DNA of 64,000 nt. Source: Cytobacillus oceanisediminis (lineage in GTDB: Bacteria > Bacillota > Bacilli > Bacillales > Cytobacillaceae). The stretch lies in the NCBI RefSeq assembly GCF_004366035.1, contig NZ_SOEE01000011.1:62001-126000 (forward strand). Reading direction: 5' to 3'. The translations under genes were made by a program, and so were the position numbers. How positions within the stretch are numbered: the stretch's first letter is position 1; each line of letters starts with the position of its first letter. Under the pieces are notes generated by a model, which ran no database searches, was not told where the DNA came from, and was given only the letters and a program-made list of their open reading frames with translations. Shown here piece by piece: positions 49,833 to 58,931 of this stretch.

Positions 49833-52319
49833 GTGCGCCCATAAGGTGCGTTAATGAATCGGGAATGACACCCCGTAGGAATGAATCCAACTTTCCTATC
49901 ACCGATCACTTACTTTCATTGGGAAACCAATGAGGGGACTGTAGCATGTGATTAAAGAGCAAGTCATCTAGTTGTCAAGATGCGACTGAGCTTTGGTGAA
50001 ACGTTGTAAATGAGGATGAAAGCTAGACTGCTTGAAGAATAGCCTGAGCAGCCCTTATAGAAGGCATAGGCGTAAGACAATTACAAGGAGCGTCTATGGA
50101 ATGTGACACATGAGGTTAGTCTAAACTCATGCGATGTAGGATTCCACATTCCGGCAAACTCAATCAGAGAGTAAAAGGCGAAAGTTCCATCCGACATTAC
50201 AACATGTCATGTCATTAATGTAACTAAATGGGGATTACCTAAACGGGAATGCCTTTAAAACGGCTATTGGTTATAGACCTGAATATCCCGCATGGTAACG
50301 GAGCCTTCGTAGTAGTCCGAAATAGGGAAAGCCTATTACATGGCGAAGGAAGGCAGTTTACCAGTCCAATAAGAATATGGGGAGGTTCGAGAGGAACCAT
50401 GAGAAATCCAGAAGTACTATTGGGCAACCTGAAGAGACATTCGAGTGATGAGAATTATAAGTATCAGCAGTTATACAGGAACCTTTACAATAGGGAACTC
50501 TTACTCTTGGCTTATCAGAATATAAGTGGAAATGCAGGAGCTATGACTCCAGGTGTTGACGGTAAGACTGTCAGTGAAATGAGCCTGGAGAGATTAGAAC
50601 AGCTAATAGATAGACTTAAAAACTCATCTTATCAGCCTAATCCTGTTAGACGTACTCATATTCCGAAGAAAAATGGTGGGAAAAGACCATTAGGATTGCC
50701 GTCAGCAGATGACAAGGTAGTTCAAGAAGCAGTCAGAATGATGCTTGAAGCAATCTATGAAGGAAGCTTTACTGATACATCACATGGATTTAGGCCTAAC
50801 CGTAGTTGCCATACCGCACTATCTCATCTAAAAGCAAACTTCACTGGTACAAAGTGGTTTGTTGAAGGAGATATAAAGGGGTTCTTTGATAATATTGATC
50901 ATCACATCTTAGTTAATCTTCTGAGGAAAAGGGTTAGGGACGAGCGTTTCATCGACCTAATCTGGAAGTTCCTTAGAGCAGGGTATGTGGCGGATTGGAA
51001 ATGGAATAAGACATATAGTGGTGCACCTCAAGGGGGTATCATTAGTCCGATTCTTTCTAACGTCTACCTCAATGAATTAGACAAATTTATGATTAGATTT
51101 GCTAACTCATTCAACACAGGTATCGAGAGGAAAAAGTTTCGTCCATACTTGAATGCTCAGCAGAATGTCCTTAGAAATAAAAAGAAGTTAAGACAGAAAG
51201 CTCACTTGATGAGTGATGATGAAAAGATACAAATCAAAGAGAAAATCAGACACTACGAAAATGAATGGCGATCTATGCCTGCTATGGATCCGATGGATTC
51301 TAACTTCAGAAGAATTCAGTATGTTCGATATGCTGATGATTTTATAGTCGGAGTTATTGGTAGTAAAGCGGATGCGGAATCTGTAAAACAGGAAATAACA
51401 AACTACCTTTATAGCGAGCTAAAACTTGAACTTTCACAAGATAAGACACTTATCACACATAACACCAAAGAAGCAAAATTCTTAGGATATGTGATAACCG
51501 TCTATCAACCATCTACTGATAGTAAAAAATACAGCGGACTTATAAAACTAGAAATGCCTAGAGAAAGCTGGGTTAAAAAACTTCAACAATATCAGGCTAT
51601 CGATATGACACAAAAGAGATGGAAGTCAACTCACAGGACATATCTTGTACCCCTTGAAGATATCGAAATAGTAAGCACGTATAATGCTGAAATTCGTGGT
51701 CTCTACAATTACTACAAACTTGCAGTAAATGTGGGGTACGAAATGCATAAATTCTACTTCTTCATGAAGTGGAGCTTCCTAAAAACTATGGCTAATAAAT
51801 ATCGTTCAAAGGTCTCTGAGCAACATAGAAAATATCAGAACAATGGTAGACTTATCATTCGTTATGAAACTAAAAAGGGACCAAAAGAGCGAGCATTCTA
51901 TGATGAAGGGTTCAAGCGGAGCAAGTCTCTTGTATCTGCTGGAAACTCGAACATCGATAGATTAGCCGATACGTTTAACTTTAACAGTATAAATAGCCTT
52001 GGTAGCAGGCTTAAAGCGAAAGTTTGTGAAGCATGTGGAGCGACTAATAAGCCTCTACAAATGCATCACACTAAGCGCCTTAAGGATTTGAAGGGGAAAA
52101 ATCTCACTCGAATTGAATTTCTGATGATTGCCAGAAACAGAAAAACAGTTGCAGTTTGTGAAGATTGCCATCTTAAATATCATCACGGCAACCACAAACA
52201 CTAACAAATTCAGGTGTAAATGGAGAGCCGTATACATTGAGAGGTGTACGTACGGTTCGGAGGGGAGTACGGAGAAACCTACTTGCGAAAGCAAATAAGG
52301 CGCTCCATGCTTACCCTAC
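49833..52319 (+). mobile_element. Group II intron with encoded maturase
   Basis: A 2487-nt intron. The 5' end is GTGCGCCC. A 34-nt domain V lies at 52224-52257 (GAGCCGTAT...ACGGTTC), followed by domain VI and a 3' end CTTACCCTAC. Removal joins codon GCC to TAT in frame (LYYLA-YKETF). A loop closed by CATGAG/CTCATG at 50109-50131 presents GGTTAG, which can pair with the exon's last six bases TTAGCC (EBS1/IBS1, two wobble pairs). Confidence 0.9.
50399..52204 (+). CDS. ltrA: Group II intron-encoded reverse transcriptase/maturase with HNH
   Basis: A 601-residue protein from ATG 50399 in intron domain IV. RT blocks: NAGAMTPGVDGKTV, KRPLGLPSADDKVVQEAV, EGDIKGFFDNIDHHIL, GAPQGGIISPILSN and the catalytic YADDFIVG. 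A maturase/X region follows, and a C-terminal HNH zinc-containing endonuclease domain (CEACGATNKPLQMHHTKRLK, CEDCHLKYHHGN). It splices its own intron and mediates target-primed retrohoming. All motifs are intact, so it is probably active. Confidence 0.9.
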   Translation: MRNPEVLLGNLKRHSSDENYKYQQLYRNLYNRELLLLAYQNISGNAGAMTPGVDGKTVSEMSLERLEQLIDRLKNSSYQPNPVRRTHIPKKNGGKRPLGLPSADDKVVQEAVRMMLEAIYEGSFTDTSHGFRPNRSCHTALSHLKANFTGTKWFVEGDIKGFFDNIDHHILVNLLRKRVRDERFIDLIWKFLRAGYVADWKWNKTYSGAPQGGIISPILSNVYLNELDKFMIRFANSFNTGIERKKFRPYLNAQQNVLRNKKKLRQKAHLMSDDEKIQIKEKIRHYENEWRSMPAMDPMDSNFRRIQYVRYADDFIVGVIGSKADAESVKQEITNYLYSELKLELSQDKTLITHNTKEAKFLGYVITVYQPSTDSKKYSGLIKLEMPRESWVKKLQQYQAIDMTQKRWKSTHRTYLVPLEDIEIVSTYNAEIRGLYNYYKLAVNVGYEMHKFYFFMKWSFLKTMANKYRSKVSEQHRKYQNNGRLIIRYETKKGPKERAFYDEGFKRSKSLVSAGNSNIDRLADTFNFNSINSLGSRLKAKVCEACGATNKPLQMHHTKRLKDLKGKNLTRIEFLMIARNRKTVAVCEDCHLKYHHGNHKH

Positions 52320-52928
52320 TATAAAGAAACTTTCCAAGAACAAATGGCTACCTTGATAGCTCAGAAGAATAAAGCTGCCGGTGCCATAAACGGAGAAGTA
52401 AGTTCAGATGGGCTTAATGCAATGTTGGGAGATGAAGGAGACCTGCAGTCCATGCTGATTGAGTCCATTAAAAAAGGAAAAGTGCTTAAGGGATCTACCG
52501 AGGAATGGACGGCAGAAGCTTCTGATCGTGCAAGAGAAATCTTAGCAAGTATCGGAAAGAAAAAGAAAATGGGCAACTCACCAAAAGAACAATTTATTGC
52601 CTGGGTTAATCAGCAAGTTTCCGCGGATTCCTCTAAAAACGTCCTTATCCGGAAAGCGGCAACCATTACAAGCCATATTGCAGATGGAAAGGTCAATGGG
52701 TTTATGTTTACCAATCAAATCCTGGAAGTAGATTTAGTAGAAGCTTTTGGATTCGATTGTATTCAAGATGGGGAAATCGTGGCTTACTTAACGGAATATG
52801 AAAGAGCAAAATTTGCAGTAACAGCTGAACAAATATCGATATTCGAAGTTGAAGTTGATACGACTACAAAAACAAAGAAGAAGCCAACAGCAGCGGTAAG
52901 CGGGCAACTCGCGTTTGAACTTTTTTAG
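52320..52928 (+). CDS. SNF2/DEAD-type helicase, exon 2
   Basis: The C-terminal part of the interrupted helicase, beginning at 52320 as YKETFQEQMATLIAQKNKAA. This matches the post-motif-VI helix of SNF2 proteins. It ends with a lysine-rich then hydrophobic tail (KKPTAAVSGQLAFELF). An internal ATG at 52344 could give a separate short product if splicing fails, but there is no good ribosome site. Together the exons encode about 1107 residues. Confidence 0.75.
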   Translation, partial: YKETFQEQMATLIAQKNKAAGAINGEVSSDGLNAMLGDEGDLQSMLIESIKKGKVLKGSTEEWTAEASDRAREILASIGKKKKMGNSPKEQFIAWVNQQVSADSSKNVLIRKAATITSHIADGKVNGFMFTNQILEVDLVEAFGFDCIQDGEIVAYLTEYERAKFAVTAEQISIFEVEVDTTTKTKKKPTAAVSGQLAFELF

Positions 52929-52940
52929 GAGGAGACAGTT

Positions 52941-53705
52941 ATGACAATTTTAATAACTTGGGATTGGGCTGTTTATTTTTATTGGTTTCTTGAAAGTTAT
53001 TTTTATGTACGGGTAGAGGAAATTAAAGTTTTACATTACCCCGTGGATGATGACTATTCATATTCTGGCGAGGATTGTACAAACTTTGCAGAAGTTATTC
53101 CTATAAGAGCTGCGAAGCATACAGTGAATGCGGAAGAGGAACCATTAATTTTAAAATCAGCACTAAATGAGGAATCTGAAGAATTATTTATGCAGATTGA
53201 AAAAGAGATAACAGCTGCTGAAGAAGGTGATATTTATCACCACAGTTATAAAACTGGTGAATTACTATTAGATGGTCTCCGCCAAGAATCGGATCAAGAA
53301 GAAATTTTCGTTTCTGAATGGATAGAGGATGATGACCAGGATGAAGATTGTATTCATATGAATGACTTAATGATTGAACAGACAACACCCTCTCAAAATG
53401 GTTTTGAATCATTTGCCCCTGCAAAAATTATGGACTGCTTAGAAGGTGCTCAACAATGGGTAGTTTCTGTAGTTGGTATAGAAGAAAACTATATCCATAT
53501 TTCAGATGGAAAAAGGCTATGGGTAAATGTGGGGGAAAAAGCAAAAAAAATAGGCAATGGGGATATTCTCATTCTAGATGTAGCAAGGACTGGTAAGGAA
53601 ATCAGTGTACAAAACCTAGTAAGAGTTGAAGCATCTGTGTCAGAGGAATACATGATTCCAGATGAAGAGCATCTTATTCAAGACGATAGAGTACTAGCAA
53701 TGTAA
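52941..53705 (+). CDS. Unknown acidic protein
   Basis: A 254-residue, strongly acidic protein behind AGGAGGAG. An aromatic-rich N-terminal segment (WDWAVYFYWFLESYFY) may insert in or lie on the membrane. The central part is acidic and the last ~90 residues are beta-rich (WVVSVVGIEENYIHISDGKR, then WVNVGEKAKKIGNGDILILD), perhaps an OB-like fold. It closes the leader-D gene run. Function unknown. Confidence 0.6.
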   Translation: MTILITWDWAVYFYWFLESYFYVRVEEIKVLHYPVDDDYSYSGEDCTNFAEVIPIRAAKHTVNAEEEPLILKSALNEESEELFMQIEKEITAAEEGDIYHHSYKTGELLLDGLRQESDQEEIFVSEWIEDDDQDEDCIHMNDLMIEQTTPSQNGFESFAPAKIMDCLEGAQQWVVSVVGIEENYIHISDGKRLWVNVGEKAKKIGNGDILILDVARTGKEISVQNLVRVEASVSEEYMIPDEEHLIQDDRVLAM

Positions 53706-53712
53706 AGAATTT

Positions 53713-53793
53713 CAAAAGAGCGACTTTAGTCGCCTTTTGGTCCAAGCCCGGGTGCAAAACCTTGGTTTGGACCAAAAGAATAATTCTTTTGGT
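53713..53793 (+). repeat. Three overlapping inverted repeats
   Basis: R1 53713-53740 (CAAAAGAGCGAC/GTCGCCTTTTG), R2 53734-53778 (CTTTTGGTCCAA/TTGGACCAAAAG) and R3 53771-53793 (ACCAAAAGAAT/ATTCTTTTGGT). They share CTTTTGG/CCAAAAG, so the hairpins exclude one another. No strong T-run follows. Confidence 0.65.
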
Positions 53794-54023
53794 AATAAAG
53801 ACCCTCACATTTTACATTTTTAGATAAGATAATCAGATTTTCGACACTTTTCGACAGAGAGGATGAGCCTATTGTAATATAATAATGGCAGTTTTAGTTT
53901 TACTTGGAAATGTTTTCATTAACAGCTTTTTTTATCCAAAATATAGAGATTGAGAATATATGGAGATTTATAAAGGATTTTAAATTAAGGCTTAGCTACA
54001 ATAAATGAGAGGAGATTTATCCT

Positions 54024-54713
54024 ATGATAATTCAAAGGTTAGGCGAAAAGCAAATTTTAGAAATAAAGCAAGAAATTAAGAAAAAACAAATTGGACTAAA
54101 TAAACTGCATATCAATTTCAGGTTTGTCAAAGGGGAGTTATACATCAATGCGATGGGGGTAGAAGGAATACCTCAAACAGAAGAATATTATGAATCAATT
54201 GAAGATAACCTAACCTATGTAGATTTGGCCTGGTTGACCCCACTAAGTAATCATTTAAATGTAAACCTGGATGCTTCTATAGCAGTTAACCCAGATGGAT
54301 CCTTTGAACATAATAGTATTGATTTAGAATTACATACAGCTCTTCCAAGTGAAGTTCAAGATAATCATAGAATACTAAGTTATGTTACGCCACTGTTTAA
54401 GAAACTAATTCCATTTAGAGCGTTTCTTACCCAGATTGAATTTGGATGGCATAATTACCGATTAAGCAATATTCGATTTAAGTTGAACTTGGATGGTAAA
54501 AAGGTTAATACCATTTTAAGCAATGAGCAAACTGTTAACACACAGGTTCTTGGTCAATGGCTATCTTCTCTTTCTCAAGTGCTGGATTACAATCAAGGAA
54601 GGTACAAGCATTTAGTGGACCTTCCAATCATTAATGGCCGAATTAGTACAGCAACTTTTGAAACGGGCCTTTGCTTCCGCTTTGATGGAAAAGGGAAAAG
54701 AAGATGGTCTTAA
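54024..54713 (+). CDS. Unknown cytoplasmic protein
   Basis: A 229-residue protein behind AGAGGAG. Alpha/beta, with no TM or known motif (starts MIIQRLGEKQILEIKQEIKK). Its end overlaps the next gene by 10 nt, indicating an operon with the membrane protein. It may be the cytoplasmic partner of that protein. Confidence 0.55.
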   Translation: MIIQRLGEKQILEIKQEIKKKQIGLNKLHINFRFVKGELYINAMGVEGIPQTEEYYESIEDNLTYVDLAWLTPLSNHLNVNLDASIAVNPDGSFEHNSIDLELHTALPSEVQDNHRILSYVTPLFKKLIPFRAFLTQIEFGWHNYRLSNIRFKLNLDGKKVNTILSNEQTVNTQVLGQWLSSLSQVLDYNQGRYKHLVDLPIINGRISTATFETGLCFRFDGKGKRRWS

Positions 54714-55261
54714 AATTTCGTTACCTATTACTACTCTTTGCTTTAGTGATTTTGATACCCTCTGCTGCAAGCGCAAGTCCGTTGCAGCAGGGTAACGGTA
54801 TCACATTAAATGAACAGCTCAATGTTTGGTCTACAAATCTAAATAATACTGCACCAAAAATATCCTTTTTGTTCTCTGCCATATTTACAATAATGTTTCT
54901 ATTTGGAGTGGTTAGGCTAGGTTACTCAATTGTTACGAAAACTGGCCAGGTGATGAAAGGATCCACCGGGCTTTTAATCTGGGTTCCAATCACTTTCTTT
55001 TTCATCAGAATTTTAATACTATTATTATTTACAACAAATAGTGAAAATGTTACACTACTCGCAAGTGATTTTATTCAGTTAATCTCTGCTGCCAGTCACT
55101 CTACTGTTGATTGGATGATATCAATTGGATTAGTATTTTATCTATTTTATCATTTGATAAAACATCCTGAATTCGGCAGGTGGAGCAAAAGAATGTGGGT
55201 CTTTGCTGGCGGATTAACCTTATTGACGTTTATTTCTCCAATTGTATTAGGTGATGTATAA
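54704..55261 (+). CDS. Signal-peptide-containing multi-TM membrane protein
   Basis: A 185-residue protein overlapping the preceding gene. A signal peptide (RYLLLLFALVILIPSAASAS) is followed by three or four membrane helices (FLFSAIFTIMFLFGVVRLGY; LLIWVPITFFFIRILILLLF; ISIGLVFYLFYHLI; FAGGLTLLTFISPIVLG). The signal peptide plus short multi-TM layout is reminiscent of VirB2/TrbC-like or other small conjugation proteins, but no T4SS genes are seen in this window. Membrane localisation is clear; the role is not. Confidence 0.6.
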   Translation: MVLKFRYLLLLFALVILIPSAASASPLQQGNGITLNEQLNVWSTNLNNTAPKISFLFSAIFTIMFLFGVVRLGYSIVTKTGQVMKGSTGLLIWVPITFFFIRILILLLFTTNSENVTLLASDFIQLISAASHSTVDWMISIGLVFYLFYHLIKHPEFGRWSKRMWVFAGGLTLLTFISPIVLGDV

Positions 55262-55279
55262 CAAGCTATTAGGAAAAGG

Positions 55280-55924
55280 GTGAATGCCATGTTAAAACTT
55301 GTAATAGATAATAGTAAAAAGCAAGTAAATCCTGCAGCGGTAACATGCCGGACATCGTGTGACCTATTTGATGAACTTACAGAAACTTGTTCGATCAGTC
55401 AAAACGTAAATGTCGATAGTTCTTACGAGGCAGCCAGGTGCGGCTTTTTCTTATCTAGAGATATAATGGCCTCTCCCCCGCTAAACAATAATCATATTGA
55501 CTTTAAATTCTCACTAATAGAGGAAGAAGCTGATTATTTATTGGACGATCCGAATGTGTTTCATGAATTAATCGGAAAGCCGGTACAAAAGGAAAAGTAC
55601 ACATATCCAAATAAGCCTGACTTTCCAGCTCAAAGAGAAGACGCCAGATGGTATGTATCTTCTTGTGGTACTTACGGTTGCTGGATAGTCAATTTGTGCA
55701 AAAAACCATTGCTACATCCAAAAAGCCTTGAAAATGCAGTAAAAGGCTGGACTTCAAAAGTATATAAGTCCCCAATTCCACTGCATGATCACAAATCTTC
55801 TCTCACTTTGGCCTCCAAAGTCGCGTGGATAATAGACGCAGAAGGATACGGGCAGTATGGATTACTAATTAACGGCCAAATTTCTTCAATTTCCTCTCCT
55901 AAACCGGTAAATTGGACGAAGTGA
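55280..55924 (+). CDS. Cysteine-rich unknown protein
   Basis: A 214-residue protein; GTG 55280 or ATG 55289 (AGGAAAAGGG upstream). Four cysteines near the N-terminus (CRTSCDLFDE, ETCSISQ, ARCGFFL) could bind zinc or an Fe-S cluster. A further trio lies at CGTYGC and LCKK. Cytoplasmic by composition. Unknown function, third gene of the 54.0 kb operon. Confidence 0.55.
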   Translation: MNAMLKLVIDNSKKQVNPAAVTCRTSCDLFDELTETCSISQNVNVDSSYEAARCGFFLSRDIMASPPLNNNHIDFKFSLIEEEADYLLDDPNVFHELIGKPVQKEKYTYPNKPDFPAQREDARWYVSSCGTYGCWIVNLCKKPLLHPKSLENAVKGWTSKVYKSPIPLHDHKSSLTLASKVAWIIDAEGYGQYGLLINGQISSISSPKPVNWTK

Positions 55925-55987
55925 TATTGATAATTATGCAAAAGTATTGATATAATTAAATCAAACAAAATATATAAAGGGACCACC

Positions 55988-56038
55988 CTGTTGTAAATGC
56001 ATACATATACTTGTATGCACTTTTACAGCAGGGTTTTT
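55988..56038 (+). terminator. Strong terminator/attenuator before 56058 gene
   Basis: CCCTG-TGTAAA-GCATAC...GTATGC-TTTTACA-CAGGG followed by TTTTTTT. It lies between two genes on the same strand, so it either ends the operon or attenuates the next gene. Confidence 0.8.
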
Positions 56039-56057
56039 TTATGTAGGAGGGGAGATA

Positions 56058-56474
56058 GTGAACAGAGATACCATTATGGTGATACATGAAAAGTCACCGT
56101 TTCAGGATGGGTTGGTTAAGCTAATTGATCTGAAGTTTGGACATTTGTTTAAAGTTATTAAAACGGAGACTAGTAAATTACAACTTTATGAAAATGGTTG
56201 TGTTCCCAAACTAATTATTCTCGAGAAAGTAATTAATCCAAAGACAGTTGAGTTTCTTATCAAAATGAGGAATATGGGTTCCAAATTAATTTTAGTTACC
56301 TTAGATGCTTCAGAAATAACTGAATTAGAGTTAAACCTTTTTAACGCATTTCTTGTTAAGAATATGCGTACTTCAGAAATGCTGAAAGTCATGGAAGATT
56401 TACTGGATTATAAAGAAAGCTATGTGCACCCAGACTTCGGTGATATATTTTTGAAGAAGTTAATAAACGCCTAA
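56058..56474 (+). CDS. Pseudo-receiver-like response regulator
   Basis: A 138-residue protein, GTG start behind GGAGGGGAG. Its alpha/beta pattern follows a CheY-like receiver (TIMVIHEKSPFQDGLVKLID; VPKLIILEKVINPKTVEFLI; GSKLILVTLDASE). The phospho-accepting Asp position is replaced (IILEK), so it is probably a phosphorylation-independent receiver. No DNA-binding domain is attached. Confidence 0.5.
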   Translation: MNRDTIMVIHEKSPFQDGLVKLIDLKFGHLFKVIKTETSKLQLYENGCVPKLIILEKVINPKTVEFLIKMRNMGSKLILVTLDASEITELELNLFNAFLVKNMRTSEMLKVMEDLLDYKESYVHPDFGDIFLKKLINA

Positions 56475-56488
56475 TTAAGGCTCGATCA

Positions 56489-56558
56489 CAGGGTTGCTGC
56501 TCTAGTCCGTCATAATACTTACATAAATTGTAAAACCGAGCAGAGCAACCCTTTTTAT
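56489..56558 (+). terminator. Long-loop terminator
   Basis: GGGTTGC-GCTC and GAGC-GAGCAACCC with a 40-nt loop, followed by TTTTTATAT. Confidence 0.6.
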
Positions 56559-56560
56559 AT

Positions 56561-57117
56561 TTAAGCTTTCTCTAGGTATCGATACAGTGTTGTTTTGCTG
56601 AGTCCTGTCATCTCAGTAATTTCTTTAATTGTATAGTCCTTACTCTTATACATTTTAATTGCAATCTCTACCTTATCTTCTTTCTTGGTAGGTCTACCGC
56701 CCTTTTTCCCTCTGGATCTTGCTGCTTGCAACCCCGATTTTGTCCGTTCACTAATAATATCTCGTTCCAGTTCCGCAATACTTGCCATGGTACGAAAGAA
56801 AAACTTCCCCATTGCCGTTGATGTATCAATATTATCAGTAATGGCACAAAGTGAACATCCATTTCGTTGAACACTTCACTTAGTTCTATCAAGTGTTTTG
56901 TGGAACGAGAAATACGATCCAGTTTGTACACGACCACTTTATCTATACTCCGCAATACCTTCAGTAATTCTTCGAGCTGCGGACGATCTCTTCGAGTTCC
57001 CGTCAACTTTTCTTTATAAATCTTTTCCACCCCAAATTTCTGTAACGCATCTAATTGTAGATCTAAATTTTGTTCTTCTGTACTGACACGGGCATAACCA
57101 AAAATCACCATTTCCAC
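56561..57117 (-). pseudogene. Serine resolvase/invertase, frameshifted
   Basis: Minus-strand gene. The N-terminus MVIFGYARVSTEEQNLDLQL carries the catalytic-serine motif (YARVST), followed by LDRISRSTKHLIEL. The frame breaks after DVHFV. The next frame continues ITDNIDTSTAMGKFFF and AELERDIISERTK, then a HTH (YTIKEITEMTGLSKTTLYRY). A single missing base near 56845 explains the break. It is typical of Tn3-family resolvases, whose transposase remnant lies at 58392. Confidence 0.85.
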
Positions 57118-57429
57118 CTTCTTTAGACTAAGTGTATCTCTATTTTAGCGCCAAAAACGGTTCTTGTTTTCAAAAATGGAACTTTGTTTTTGGGAATGAG
57201 TTTTGGTTCCGGGAAACTAGGAAAATAGCAGGTTATTTGATTGCTTTTTAGAAAGTTCCATAAACGACCGTTTTCGGTTCTATCTTAATAGGGAAAAATT
57301 GGAGACATATGTTAATATAGAAGTAAGGTTTTGAAGATTTGTGCTTTACTTCAATAACAATCTTCAACTAAAACAGAATGAGTAACGCAGGAAATTAATA
57401 TTATTTACACTTTGCTACGGGGGATACTT
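57118..57429 (+). other. Non-coding stretch, possible res site
   Basis: 312 bp between resolvase and the S51-like gene. It is AT-rich with imperfect inverted matches (AAAACGGTTC near 57156; ACGACCGTTTTCGGTTC near 57265). This is the usual place of a res site upstream of a divergent gene, but I cannot define subsites. Confidence 0.35.
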
Positions 57430-58086
57430 ATGAAAACTCATTATTATTTAGGTTGGTTTAGCCATTTTTTTTCAGAGAATCTGGGCAGGGTTTTACAGGA
57501 GGATATAACTGATAGAAAATCGCTTGCTATGATTAGCTCGAATCCATTTTTTTATGAAGATGATGGTGCTACTGAACGCTCGTGGCTTGACCAGGCCGGC
57601 ATTATGTTTGATGAATATCATTTAATTAATTATCGCGTACAGAAGGAAGATGCCCAAACGTTAGTTCAAAATGCTTCAGTCATTTTCTTGTTGGGTGGAA
57701 ATACGCTTAAACAAAATGGTTTTTTGATGGAATATGAATTGTCGGATTTGATTAAAAAAAGCAGAGCCGTTGTGATGGGAGCAAGCGCTGGTGCGATCAA
57801 CATGTCCGCTAAATGGTTATGCTCGAAAAAGTTTGGATATAAAGTTGAAATAAGTTCTGTTTACGACGGAATCGGCCTTGACGATTTTTCTGTCCTGTCT
57901 CATTTTAATCTTGAAAATAACATTGCGCTGGTTCAAAGCGAACTGTCTCCCTTATCGGAAGAAATGAATATTTATGCGTCGAACAAAGATTGCGCTGTAC
58001 GTATAAAGGGAGACAAAATCGACATTTTTGGCAATGTATATTTAATTTCCCACTCAAAGATTCAGAAATTGGATGAGACGCTCTAG
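57430..58086 (+). CDS. Peptidase S51/type 1 glutamine amidotransferase-like protein
   Basis: A 218-residue protein from ATG 57430 (CGGGG upstream). The nucleophile elbow is visible: MGASAGAINMSA (serine), preceded by VIFLLGGNTLKQNG. This is the S51 (dipeptidase E-like) family, class I GAT fold. The natural substrate is unknown; members cleave Asp-X dipeptides or related amides. It lies between two pieces of a Tn3-family transposon and is therefore likely cargo. Confidence 0.75.
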   Translation: MKTHYYLGWFSHFFSENLGRVLQEDITDRKSLAMISSNPFFYEDDGATERSWLDQAGIMFDEYHLINYRVQKEDAQTLVQNASVIFLLGGNTLKQNGFLMEYELSDLIKKSRAVVMGASAGAINMSAKWLCSKKFGYKVEISSVYDGIGLDDFSVLSHFNLENNIALVQSELSPLSEEMNIYASNKDCAVRIKGDKIDIFGNVYLISHSKIQKLDETL

Positions 58087-58391
58087 TTGTGATGAATGGC
58101 TATGGCTTAATTGTATTAATTTCTTTATGCAAAGCTTCTATTTTAAATTTAGTGAAGTGTAACTACCCAAAATAGGATTGTTACTTCGTTATCCAGAAAG
58201 CATAGATGTGCACAACGGTCTTCAGCAATCGGGCGCGATTATCGAATAAAACAATTTTTAGAAACAAATTTATTTTACCCCCATCCTAAGTTCAGGACGG
58301 GGGTATGCATGTTTGGGGTTTTATAATTAAATAACTTTATTGTGAATCTACAAGTGGCCCCAAAAAGAAGGGATTTTTGCCGTATCTATTG
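58087..58391 (+). other. Non-coding stretch with repeat
   Basis: 305 bp. It contains AGCAATCGGGCGCGATT at 58224-58240, matched at 61725-61741 with one change, and a hairpin ACCCCC-TCCT/AGGA-GGGGGT near 58277-58304. No gene. Confidence 0.5.
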
Positions 58392-58750
58392 TTATGCTAT
58401 CTTTAGCTTAATAGGAATTCTTTGATCCATTTTAATTTGGAATGTCCCATACGGATTTACATGGCTGTAGAATAAAGGAGTCAATCCCCTAAAGTCCTCC
58501 GGTGTCATTCGCTTCAACCAATATTGGTTATCATGATAAAGAATGTCTTGTAGCATAAGCGTATTCATGTAGACTAGGCAATTTTGCAATAGCTGTAAAG
58601 AGAGAGCTGAGACCTCCTGGTCTTCTATGGAATTAAACCGAATCTCACTGTTCTTTCCATAAAAAATGTAACTGTTCGCTGAATTCCATTGTTCCACCGT
58701 ATTGTGCCCTTCATGAATTTCTCTCCGGATTTCCTCATGATGCAAGTAGT
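58392..58750 (-). pseudogene. Tn3-family transposase, C-terminal fragment
   Basis: Minus-strand reading [55 protein letters not shown] and [17 protein letters not shown] is the well conserved C-terminus of Tn3-family transposases. The first ~850 residues are missing: the reading ends near 58750, where Tn554-like sequence begins. A non-functional remnant. Confidence 0.85.
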
Positions 58751-58781
58751 CACATAAAAAGATTGTCTTAATGGCTTTTCA

Positions 58782-58931
58782 GTCAACCAATTAAAAAGAA
58801 GAACCACTGAATCATCAAAAGATGTTATTATCGCTTCCTTGAAAAACAAGAATGACCAATTAAAAAAGGAAAACAAAGAATTGAAATTGCAGCTTCAAAG
58901 ATATCTAAATAAAACTTATGAAGAAATATAA
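58782..58931 (+). pseudogene. Tn554-type TnpC/DUF6262 C-terminal fragment
   Basis: A reading without a start ends at TAA 58929: VNQLKRRTTESSKDVIIASL then KNKNDQLKKENKELKLQLQR. The coiled-coil with 'SSKDVIIASLK..N..L' is characteristic of the C-terminal region of Tn554-family TnpC/DUF6262 proteins. It indicates a second transposon type at this breakpoint. Confidence 0.5.

Noticed and set aside
52344..52928. Independent gene at 52344
   Set aside because: The same frame extends upstream to the exact intron 3' end and continues the SNF2 helix, so it is exon 2.
54704..55261. VirB2/TrbC conjugation pilin
   Set aside because: The topology is suggestive, but there are too many helices and no T4SS neighbours in the window.
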